Assembly: GCF_001423105.1 (NCBI RefSeq)
Contig: NZ_LMNV01000003.1
Span: forward strand, 198,473-262,472
DNA length: 64,000 nucleotides
DNA from: Frondihabitans sp. Leaf304
GTDB taxonomy: Bacteria > Actinomycetota > Actinomycetes > Actinomycetales > Microbacteriaceae
Direction of reading: 5' to 3'
Shown piece by piece: positions 57,582 to 64,000 of this stretch. Made by a program: the position numbers and the translations under genes. The notes under the pieces were generated by a model. The model worked only from the letters and a program-made list of their open reading frames with translations, had not been told where the DNA came from and ran no database searches. Every line of letters starts with the position of its first letter. The stretch's first letter is position 1.

Positions 57582-59074
57582 TCCATCCCCTCCGTCGCTG
57601 CTCCCCCGCCGGCCAATTCGACGAACCGTTCCTGTAGCGAGCGACCCGCACGCACGTCGTGGACCGTTCCCTGGGCCAGGACGTGCCCGTCGACGATCAC
57701 GGCGACGCTGTCGCAGATGCGTTCGACGAGATCCATGCTGTGGCTCGACAGCAGCACGGTGCCGCCGCCGCGCACGTAGCGCTGGAGGATCTCGGTCACG
57801 GTCGCGGCCGAAACGGGGTCGACGGACTCGAACGGCTCGTCCAGGATCAGCAGTCGGGGCGAGTGGATGATCGCGGCCGCGAGTGCGACCTTCTTCGTCA
57901 TGCCGACCGAGTAGTCCATGACGAGGCGCCCGAGGGCGTCCTGCAGGCCGAACGCCTCGGCGAGGTCGGCGGTCCGCTTGCGAGCTGTGGCACCGTCGAG
58001 GCCCCGGAGCGTGCCGGCGTAGTAGAGGAATTGCGCCCCCGTGAGCCGATCGAACAGCCGCAGCCGGTCGGGCAGAACGCCGAGCGATCTCTTGGCCTTT
58101 GATGACTCCTTGGCGCTCCAGACGTCGTCGCCGAGGATCGTCACGGTTCCCTCGTCGGGGCGCAGCAGCCCGGTCGCTATCGACAGGGTGGTGGTCTTGC
58201 CGGCGCCGTTCGGCCCGACGATTCCGTAGAACGAGCCCGCGTGCACGTCGAGGTCGATGTTCTCGACGGCCGTCGTCGCGCCGTAGCGCTTCACCAGGCC
58301 CTTGATCGAGAGCACGACGGGCGCGCTCTCGCGAGCGGCATCGGCTGAAGGATCCGACTCGGGCAGCGGGGTCTCGTCGACCTCCGTCTCGGGATCGTCT
58401 TCGGCGATCGGGGCAACGGTCGCGTCCGCCTCGGGCTCGGCGTCTGACGCGGGCTCAGCCACGGGCGTTGGCTCGGCTTCGGGAGCGGGCTCCGCCCCGG
58501 GAGCGTCGTCCGGCTCCGGCTCGACCTCGAGTTCTGCCGGTGCCTTCGGCTCTGGGGATGCGATCACGACAGGCGCCTCCGCCGATGCCGATGCCGATGC
58601 CGTCGGCGTCGGCGTCGGCGACGTGCGCCTTCGCGTCGCTGCGGATGCGCGCGGTGCGCGGGCCGGCGTCACACGGACGACCGGCTCGGCCTCGTCGGCG
58701 ACCGAGTCGGAGTCGGCGACGGCTTCGCTCTCGTCGGCTGCAGCCTTGGCCGCCTCGGCCTTCACCTTCGCGGCTGCTTCCTTCGCCGCGGTCGCCTTGG
58801 CTGCGGCCGTCTTGGAGGCGGCCGTCGTGCGCGACGCCCCCGCCGGCTTCGAGGCAGTGGTTTTCGCGGCAGCCGTCTTCGCGGCAGCGGCCGTGCGGGC
58901 GGTCGCGGGCGTCCGTTTCGGCGTGGGCTTGCGAGCGCCCGGGGTATCCGGGGTCCGCTTCGCAGCCGGTGTGCGCGTCACCGGAACCGCCTTGTCGGCG
59001 GGTGCCCCGCCGGTCTCGATCTGGTCGCCCTGCCCGTGTGCGACCCCGCCGTCTGCGCCTTCCGTGTTGCTCAC
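57557..59074 (-). CDS. ABC transporter ATPase with long Lys/Ala/Pro-rich N-terminal head
   Basis: This 505-residue protein has the ABC ATPase in only its C-terminal half (about 258-505), with Walker A GPNGAGKTTT, signature-like YSVGMTKKVALA in place of LSGGQ, Walker B LLILDEPF and the H-loop SSHS. The first 250 residues are low-complexity. A Lys/Ala-rich stretch (about 45-115) with repeated AAAK/TAAAK units resembles histone H1 or HU tails. An acidic Pro/Glu/Ala-rich stretch (about 165-255) follows. The start is GTG 59074 after GGGGGA. It overlaps the permease gene. The head's role is unknown; see findings. Confidence 0.85.
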   Translation of the reverse strand: MSNTEGADGGVAHGQGDQIETGGAPADKAVPVTRTPAAKRTPDTPGARKPTPKRTPATARTAAAAKTAAAKTTASKPAGASRTTAASKTAAAKATAAKEAAAKVKAEAAKAAADESEAVADSDSVADEAEPVVRVTPARAPRASAATRRRTSPTPTPTASASASAEAPVVIASPEPKAPAELEVEPEPDDAPGAEPAPEAEPTPVAEPASDAEPEADATVAPIAEDDPETEVDETPLPESDPSADAARESAPVVLSIKGLVKRYGATTAVENIDLDVHAGSFYGIVGPNGAGKTTTLSIATGLLRPDEGTVTILGDDVWSAKESSKAKRSLGVLPDRLRLFDRLTGAQFLYYAGTLRGLDGATARKRTADLAEAFGLQDALGRLVMDYSVGMTKKVALAAAIIHSPRLLILDEPFESVDPVSAATVTEILQRYVRGGGTVLLSSHSMDLVERICDSVAVIVDGHVLAQGTVHDVRAGRSLQERFVELAGGGAATEGMEWLHSFSD

Positions 59075-59367
59075 GGTGTCCCCCAATGCACGAGTGGTCG
59101 TCGTCCTTCTTCCCGGACGCTCAACCGTAGCAACCGGTCGAGGATCCCGGTCCCCGCCTCCCCGAGGCGAGTCGCCGACGTCACGAATAGGCGACAAACA
59201 CCTGACAATCCGTCCCCCTATCACGCTTTGCCGGTACTCTCAGATTGCACATCGCTGTGCCGCAGACGACAAACCCCAGGTGTGACGACGACGAACAGTC
59301 GGTAACGCACGGGCTGCTCTCGCCCCGGGCGAAGCGCCCGGCCGGGTTCGAACCAGAGGAGACACGC
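59075..59367. other. Intergenic region upstream of the polymer locus
   Basis: These 293 bases between divergent genes show no supported gene. An AT-richer stretch at about 59195-59255 is the probable promoter area for the nucleotidyltransferase gene, but I could not assign a -35/-10 pair. GGATCCC occurs near 59149. Confidence 0.4.
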
Positions 59368-60060
59368 ATGAGCACGCAGATCGTTATTTTGGCAGCAGGT
59401 ATGGGCACGCGCCTCGGCCGCTCCCTTCCGAAGTGCCTCACCGAGCTGGCCGACGGCCGCACCATCATGCAGCAGCAGATGGAGAACATCCGCAGCGCCT
59501 TCGGTGCCGACGTGAAGATCACCGTCGTCGTCGGGTACAAGTACGAGCACATCGTCGAGGCCTTCCCGACCGCGAGCTTCGTCTACAACGAGCAGTACGA
59601 CCAGACCAACACCTCGAAGAGCCTGCTTCGCGCCCTCAAGGCGACCGGGTCGTCGAGTGTGCTCTGGATGAACGGCGACGTCGTCTTCGACCCCGCAGCT
59701 CTCACCCGCGCCGTGCCGTACATCTCGTCCGACCAGTCGTTCGTCTCGGTCAACACCTCCAGCGTCTCCGACGAAGAGGTCAAATACACCACCGACGCCG
59801 AGGGCTTCATCGACGAGCTCTCCAAGCAGGTCAAGCACGGTCTCGGCGAGGCCGTCGGCATCAACTTCGTCTCGAAGGCCGACAAGGCCGACCTGATTCG
59901 CCAGCTCGGTCGCGTCGACAGCCAAGACTATTTCGAGCGCGGCATCGAGCTGGGCATCGAACAGAATGCCCTACGCTTCGTACCGGTGGACATCTCCGAC
60001 CTCTACGCCGTCGAGGTCGACTTCGCGGAAGACCTCGAGCGCGCCAACCTGTTCGTCTGA
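59368..60060 (+). CDS. Sugar-phosphate/choline-phosphate nucleotidyltransferase (LicC-like)
   Basis: This 230-residue protein has the nucleotidyltransferase signature ILAAGMGTRLGRSLPK (residues 7-22), the metal-binding VLWMNGDVVFDP, and a short C-terminus. The lack of extra domains fits the LicC/choline-phosphate cytidylyltransferase or short NTP-transferase group better than GlmU or RmlA. It activates a phospho-substrate for a surface polymer. It starts at ATG 59368 after GAGGAG and is followed by the exporter genes with a 37-bp gap. Confidence 0.85.
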   Translation: MSTQIVILAAGMGTRLGRSLPKCLTELADGRTIMQQQMENIRSAFGADVKITVVVGYKYEHIVEAFPTASFVYNEQYDQTNTSKSLLRALKATGSSSVLWMNGDVVFDPAALTRAVPYISSDQSFVSVNTSSVSDEEVKYTTDAEGFIDELSKQVKHGLGEAVGINFVSKADKADLIRQLGRVDSQDYFERGIELGIEQNALRFVPVDISDLYAVEVDFAEDLERANLFV

Positions 60061-60097
60061 CGCGTTCGGCGGGGTGTCCTGACGACATAGGACTCCC

Positions 60098-60910
60098 GTG
60101 ACGACTTTCTCTCCCCCTTCGAGCACGATCGCCTCGCCCCGAGCGACCGGTCTCGCGCGCTACCGGCAGGTGCTCTGGCTGCTGACGTCGCGCGACCTCA
60201 AGGTCCGCTACTCGACGAGTGCGCTCGGCTACCTCTGGTCGATCCTCGACCCGCTGCTGATGAGCGCGATCTACTTCTTCGTCTTCACCGTCGTCTTCAA
60301 GCGCGACGTCGGCGAAGAGCCGTACATCGTCTTCCTGCTCAGCGGCCTCCTCGCCTGGCAGTGGTTCACCGGTGGGGTGTCGGATGCCACGAAGGCGTTC
60401 ACCTCCGACGCCAAGCTGGTCCGGTCGACGAAGATCCCCCGCACCATCTGGGTCAACCGGATCGTGGCCTCGAAGGGCATCGAATTCCTGTTCAGCCTCC
60501 CCGTGCTGGCGATCTTCGCTCTGATCACCCGGGCCCCGCTGCACTGGGAGGTGGTGTTCTTCCCGCTGGCGATCATCCTGCAGGCCATCCTCGTCACCGG
60601 CCTCGGCCTCATCATCGCGCCGCTCGTCGTCTTCTTCCGCGACCTCGAGCGCGCCGTCAAGCTCATCCTGCGCTTCCTTTTCTACGCGTCGCCCATCATC
60701 TACGGAACGAAGAACCTCCCCGAATCCTTTCACGTGGTCGCGGCGTTCAACCCCCTCAGCGGCATCTTCGGGCTCTACCGATCGGCGTTCTTCCCCGATC
60801 AGCTCCGACCGCTGGAGGTCGTCGTTGCCGCCCTCATGTCGGTGGTGATTCTGTTCGTCGGGATCCTCGTCTTCCGCGCCTCGGAGCGCGCCGTCTTGAA
60901 GGAGATCTGA
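60098..60910 (+). CDS. Polysaccharide/teichoic acid ABC exporter permease (Wzm/TagG-like)
   Basis: This 270-residue protein has six membrane segments and the ABC-2 family features YRQVLWLLTSRDLKVRYSTSALGYLWSILDP and LKLILRFLFYASPIIY. Members move lipid-linked O-antigen or teichoic acid chains across the membrane. The start is GTG 60098. The stop overlaps the ATPase start (TGATG). Confidence 0.9.
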   Translation: MTTFSPPSSTIASPRATGLARYRQVLWLLTSRDLKVRYSTSALGYLWSILDPLLMSAIYFFVFTVVFKRDVGEEPYIVFLLSGLLAWQWFTGGVSDATKAFTSDAKLVRSTKIPRTIWVNRIVASKGIEFLFSLPVLAIFALITRAPLHWEVVFFPLAIILQAILVTGLGLIIAPLVVFFRDLERAVKLILRFLFYASPIIYGTKNLPESFHVVAAFNPLSGIFGLYRSAFFPDQLRPLEVVVAALMSVVILFVGILVFRASERAVLKEI

Positions 60911-61665
60911 TGGGCGAGAACCATCCCGTCATCCGGGTCTCGGGCGCCGGCATCCGGTACCGCCGCAATCGTCGCGCCCGTCGGTCGTTCAAAGACCTCT
61001 TCGCCGACAGCAGCCGTCGCACCAGGCCGGGCGAGTTCTGGGCCCTCCGCGACGTCTCGTTCGAGGTGCAGCCAGGCGAGTCGATCGGGGTCGTCGGCCG
61101 AAACGGCCAGGGCAAGTCGACCCTGCTGAAACTCGTGGCCGAGGTCGTTCTGCCCGATGAGGGACGCGTGTCGGTCGAGAAGGGCGTCGCGCCGCTCATC
61201 GAGATCACCGGCGGCTTCGTGGGCGACCTCAGCGTGCGCGACAACGTCTACCTGACCGCGGGCCTCCACGGTATGCGACGGGCCGAGATCGACGAAGCCT
61301 TCGATGAGATCATCGACTTCGCAGAGATCGCCGATTTCGTCGACACGCCCTACAAGCACCTGTCGAGCGGCATGAAGGTGCGAATCGCCTTCTCGGTGAT
61401 CTCGCGCCTCGAAGAGCCCATCATCCTGGTCGACGAGGTGCTCGCGGTCGGCGACCGAGCGTTCCGGGAGAAGTGCTACCGCCGCATCGAAGAGATGCTC
61501 AGCGCGGGTCGCACGCTGTTCTTCGTCTCGCACAACGAGAAAGACCTCCGGCGCTTCTGCACCCGCGGTCTTTATCTCAACAAGGGGGCGCTCGTGTTCG
61601 ACGGCCCGATCACCGAGGCGCTGGCGAGGTACAACGCCGATCTGGCTCCCAAGACCAAGGCGTAA
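60910..61665 (+). CDS. Polysaccharide/teichoic acid ABC exporter ATPase (Wzt/TagH-like)
   Basis: This 251-residue ATPase has Walker A GRNGQGKST (about 62), Q-loop, LSSGMKVRIAF signature and IILVDEVLAVGD Walker B. The EVLAVGD and SHN motifs are characteristic of the Wzt/TagH/RfbE group. It ends soon after the ATPase fold, with no C-terminal carbohydrate-binding domain. That suggests chain-length control is not through such a domain. Confidence 0.92.
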   Translation: MGENHPVIRVSGAGIRYRRNRRARRSFKDLFADSSRRTRPGEFWALRDVSFEVQPGESIGVVGRNGQGKSTLLKLVAEVVLPDEGRVSVEKGVAPLIEITGGFVGDLSVRDNVYLTAGLHGMRRAEIDEAFDEIIDFAEIADFVDTPYKHLSSGMKVRIAFSVISRLEEPIILVDEVLAVGDRAFREKCYRRIEEMLSAGRTLFFVSHNEKDLRRFCTRGLYLNKGALVFDGPITEALARYNADLAPKTKA

Positions 61666-61675
61666 TGTCACGAGG

Positions 61676-62521
61676 ATGCGACGATCCAAAAAAGCAGCCC
61701 TCGAGAAGGCCGAACTCGACCGAGCCTCTCTCGACAAGGTCGATCAGGCCGATTCCCGTTCTTCGGCGGTCGACGAGACCTGGGCCGTTCCGATCCAGGG
61801 TCAAGAACTGCGCGAGGTCGGTCGTCAATTGACGCGCGATACCGACAGCCCCAAATGGCAGCGCACTCTGAACCGGGTCTTGACGGTTCAGCACCCGGTC
61901 GTCGTCAGTCACGTGCGCCAGCTTCGACGCCGTCACCCGAATCACACTCCGGCGCAGGTCCTCCGCACTCTCGAGCGCGAATACCTCGCCGCCGTGACGA
62001 CGGGTGGGGCCGCGGTGGGAGCGAGCGCCGTCATCCCCGGCATCGGCATTCCGCTCTCCCTCGCCCTCTCCGGGGCCGAGACGGCGTACTTCCTCGAGGC
62101 CAGCGCCCTCTATGCCCAGTCGGTAACCGAGGTGCACGGTGTCGCCGTGACCGACCCCGAACGTGCTCGCACCATCGTCATGGCGATGATGCTCGGCGGG
62201 CCGGGCGCAGACCTGGTCAAGCAGCTCGCGGGCGAGGCCATCGGCTCGGGCCCCGCGCGATCGGCGTTCTGGGGCGACCTCGTCGCCGAGCGCCTTCCGA
62301 AGGCGTCGCTCTCCGGTCTCTCCGGGCTCGTGCGCAAAGAGTTCACCAAGCGCTTCCTCCGCTCGCAGTCGACGTCGATCATCGGTCGCGCGATTCCGTT
62401 CGGCATCGGTGCCGTCATCGGTGGTGTGGGCAATCACACGCTCGGTCGCCGGGTCGTCACGAGCTCCCGCACCGCCTTTGGGCCGCCGCCCGCGTCGTTT
62501 CCCGTCGAATTAGGATCCTGA
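61676..62521 (+). CDS. Hypothetical protein with hydrophobic core (possibly EcsC-like)
   Basis: This 281-residue protein is not firmly recognised. A charged N-terminal region (about 1-100) precedes a glycine-rich hydrophobic patch, GGAAVGASAVIPGIGIPLSLALSG. A helix-rich middle and a second hydrophobic patch, IIGRAIPFGIGAVIGGVGNHTLG, follow. The glycine-rich pair of amphipathic patches is reminiscent of EcsC family proteins, a weak inference. It lies 10 bp after the exporter ATPase. Its last codons read GAA TTA GGA TCC TGA, with a rare TTA inside an AGGATCCT octamer. Confidence 0.6.
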   Translation: MRRSKKAALEKAELDRASLDKVDQADSRSSAVDETWAVPIQGQELREVGRQLTRDTDSPKWQRTLNRVLTVQHPVVVSHVRQLRRRHPNHTPAQVLRTLEREYLAAVTTGGAAVGASAVIPGIGIPLSLALSGAETAYFLEASALYAQSVTEVHGVAVTDPERARTIVMAMMLGGPGADLVKQLAGEAIGSGPARSAFWGDLVAERLPKASLSGLSGLVRKEFTKRFLRSQSTSIIGRAIPFGIGAVIGGVGNHTLGRRVVTSSRTAFGPPPASFPVELGS

Positions 62522-62657
62522 CCGCCGTCTGTAATTAGCCGGCACACGGGGTCGTTTGCGCCTCCACAGACCCCCGCCCCTCGGGATTATCCCCAGCAAT
62601 TGCGCCCTCCACAGGGGTGCCGGGCCATTCGTCGTAGGCCCCTTTTAGGGTCGTCCC

Positions 62658-62936
62658 ATGAGAAGCCACGCCCCCGCCTACCCCGTCCCGTTCTGGATCG
62701 ACCGCGACGATGCTCCGCACGTCATCCGCCTCGTCAATATGAGTGACGAGAGGGTGACCAACCTCCGAGCGACCCTCCTCGGGTCGGGCCACCTGGTCCC
62801 GCTCGAACCACTGACCCTCGAGCCGGGCAGAAGCGCCCGACTCACCCTCATCGGGGTGGAGAGCACCGACTCGATCGTCGTAGTGCGCTGGTTCCGCCCC
62901 GATGGCGAGGAGTACCTCTGGCGCATTAGCTTCTGA
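62658..62936 (+). CDS. Hypothetical small protein
   Basis: This 92-residue protein resembles a single beta-sandwich: VIRLVNMSDERVTNLRATLLGSG, LTLEPGRSARLTLIGVE and DSIVVVRWFRPDGEEYLWRI alternate strands and turns. There is no signal peptide. The family is not recognised. Whether the real start is ATG 62658 is uncertain because no clear ribosome-binding site precedes it. It is convergent with the XRE gene over 30 bp. Confidence 0.55.
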   Translation: MRSHAPAYPVPFWIDRDDAPHVIRLVNMSDERVTNLRATLLGSGHLVPLEPLTLEPGRSARLTLIGVESTDSIVVVRWFRPDGEEYLWRISF

Positions 62937-62966
62937 GGCCGGTGGCGTCGCCGCCGGGTTGCTCCG

Positions 62967-63281
62967 TCAGCTGGGCTGGCGCCCGGCTCGACGACGCTGC
63001 TCGGCGACATAGTCGGCGGCGCTGAACGCCTCGAGAAGCGCCGGGAGGTGATCTGCGGTGAGTCCGGCGACGAGCTGCGCCGGGTCGATGTCGAGAACTG
63101 CCGAGATGCGCACGAGCGTGTGCAGCACGGGGTTGCCGATGCCGCGCTCGATCTTGCCGTAGTTCGAGACGTTCATGCCCGCCAGATGGGCGACCTCGTC
63201 TTGGCTGAGGGCAAGCCGTAGTCGTTCCGCCTTGATCCGTTCGCCGACGATGCGTGACGCTTCAGAACTGGGAGCAGGCAT
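62967..63281 (-). CDS. XRE-family transcriptional regulator
   Basis: This 104-residue protein has one helix-turn-helix (about 12-66). It reads RIKAERLRLALSQDEVAHLAGMNVSNYGKIERGIGNP, a standard Cro/C1-type domain. A short helical tail (HLPALLEAFSAADYVAEQRRR) may dimerise. It lies between the hypothetical 62658 gene and the CDP-glycerol transferase-like gene, downstream of an AT-rich promoter carrying palindromes, so autoregulation is likely. Confidence 0.9.
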   Translation of the reverse strand: MPAPSSEASRIVGERIKAERLRLALSQDEVAHLAGMNVSNYGKIERGIGNPVLHTLVRISAVLDIDPAQLVAGLTADHLPALLEAFSAADYVAEQRRRAGRQPS

Positions 63282-63324
63282 ACCCTACGAATACGGCACC
63301 CACGTCAGCATGTCCAGACTATAT

Positions 63325-63363
63325 AAAGAGGCACTCTTTATGCCTCATTTGTATATGCCTTAT
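63325..63363 (-). promoter_or_regulatory. AT-rich operator/promoter region of the XRE regulator
   Basis: AAAGAG-GCA-CTCTTT (63325-63339) overlaps GAGGCA...TGCCTC (63328-63346). On the minus strand AGGCATA occurs twice as a direct repeat, in GAGGCATAAAG and ATAAGGCATATAC. The ATAAGGCATA copy (63354-63363) is identical to the one in the acyltransferase promoter at 12751-12760. The 70-bp stretch is strikingly AT-rich for this genome. Confidence 0.6.
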
Positions 63364-63369
63364 TCGTGA

Positions 63370-64000
63370 CTAGTCGCGGTGAGAGTCGTCGCCGTCATCT
63401 GGCCCCGCCTCAGAAGCGTCACCCGACGGTGACGCCTCCGGGCGCGGGCTCTGTGCCGCGAACTCGTGCCACCGGCTCTCGAGAAGCGCGACGGCCGACT
63501 CGAATCGGCGGGTCGCCACCCCCGGAGTCGTGTCGCCGAAGTGGTGTTCGGCCCAGAAGTCGAGGCGCTCCCGCGCGTCGGAGTCGAGAAGCACCCGGTC
63601 GACCAATCGAACGATGTCGCTAGCCTGATCGGCCGTCACCCACTCGGCCGACCCGAGGTAACCCCCCTCGTCGACCTCGGCCTCGGGTGAGACCGGTCGT
63701 GCAATAAGCAACGGTCGACCTGTGGCCAGCCGGTCGTAGACCATCGCCGAGATGTCGGTGATCGCGACATCGGCCGCAGCGAGCTGCCAGCCGAGGTCGG
63801 GTCCGTCGTCGAAGAGGTGACCGGCAGCGGGATCCTTGCGGTTCGCCTCCTCGATCAGCCGCTTGATGCCCTCGTGAGCCGTGCGATAGTCGGGGTCGCG
63901 CACACCGCTGCGCGGATGCGGCCGATAGACGACCCGGTGCCGGCCGGTCGCCAGCAGCGCCGGCACGAGCGCCGAGTGCGACGCGATCGACCCGTACGCG
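63370..64000 (-). CDS. CDP-glycerol glycerophosphotransferase-like protein (C-terminal part, cut by window edge)
   Basis: The visible 210 residues are the C-terminal part of a TagB/TagF-type enzyme and are open to the window's right edge. They include a YGSIASHS-type segment, VVYRPHPRSGVRDP, AAADVAITDISAMVYDRLATGRPL, and a Ser/Asp-rich tail. Such enzymes add glycerol-phosphate units to teichoic acid or a lipid acceptor. With the nucleotidyltransferase and Wzm/Wzt-like exporter it marks a surface-polymer locus. The N-terminal part lies beyond 64000. Confidence 0.88.
   Translation of the reverse strand, partial: AYGSIASHSALVPALLATGRHRVVYRPHPRSGVRDPDYRTAHEGIKRLIEEANRKDPAAGHLFDDGPDLGWQLAAADVAITDISAMVYDRLATGRPLLIARPVSPEAEVDEGGYLGSAEWVTADQASDIVRLVDRVLLDSDARERLDFWAEHHFGDTTPGVATRRFESAVALLESRWHEFAAQSPRPEASPSGDASEAGPDDGDDSHRD

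Overview
The window is about 67% GC by eye and densely coded on both strands. It reads like the chromosome of an actinobacterium, most likely of the family Microbacteriaceae. The evidence is the set of short uncharacterised families (DUF3039, DUF3097, DUF3054 and a DUF7882-like protein), a TPP-riboswitch ykoE-type thiamin-precursor transporter, a GatCAB amidotransferase and an actinobacterial glgX-treY-treZ operon. The genus cannot be fixed from the sequence. I see no insertion sequence, prophage, CRISPR array or plasmid function. This is ordinary chromosome with several surface-polymer islands.

Layout. 1-311: two tandem copies of a terminator-like hairpin unit. 0.3-2.8 kb: a membrane acyltransferase with an SGNH domain and a small zincin. 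2.8-6.4 kb (minus): TPP riboswitch, then ykoE, a fused double ATPase, EcfT and an overlapping P-loop kinase. 6.5-12.7 kb: glgX-treY-treZ, turning glycogen into trehalose. 12.7-17.1 kb: a strong-looking promoter and two more acyltransferase/SGNH paralogues in tandem. 17.1-24.2 kb (minus): a PlsC-like acyltransferase, then a five-gene surface operon (processive GT2, GT39-like protein, DUF4397 secreted protein, GH8 hydrolase, lipid-anchored class F-type sortase). 24.4-36 kb: metabolism, with an aldo/keto reductase, YceI, two related acyl-CoA ligases, an MpaB-type oxygenase and an SDR/FAD-oxidoreductase/SRPBCC operon. 36-46 kb: small conserved actinobacterial genes, a secreted GDSL hydrolase, gatCAB and a secreted DUF1023 hydrolase. 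46-55.6 kb: ligA, mnmA, an MFS pump, tRNA-Leu, DedA, murI-rph-rdgB and pncB. 55.7-59.1 kb: DUF3039 and an ABC exporter whose ATPase carries a long Lys/Ala/Pro-rich head. 59.4-64 kb: a nucleotidyltransferase, a TagGH/Wzm-Wzt-type exporter, three uncharacterised or regulatory genes and a cut-off CDP-glycerol glycerophosphotransferase-like gene, which look like a teichoic-acid-type polymer locus.

The most unusual signal is not a gene. The heptamer GGATCCT (or its complement AGGATCC) occurs at roughly 57 places, nearly one per kb, about nine times what base composition predicts. It falls in all reading frames, on both strands and in intergenic hairpins, and often forces rare codons. Other non-coding structure includes two copies of a 79-bp palindromic element (37.7 and 54.2 kb), a set of long-stem hairpins at convergent gene ends, and a 10-mer (ATAAGGCATA) shared by the acyltransferase promoter and the promoter of the XRE regulator next to the polymer locus.
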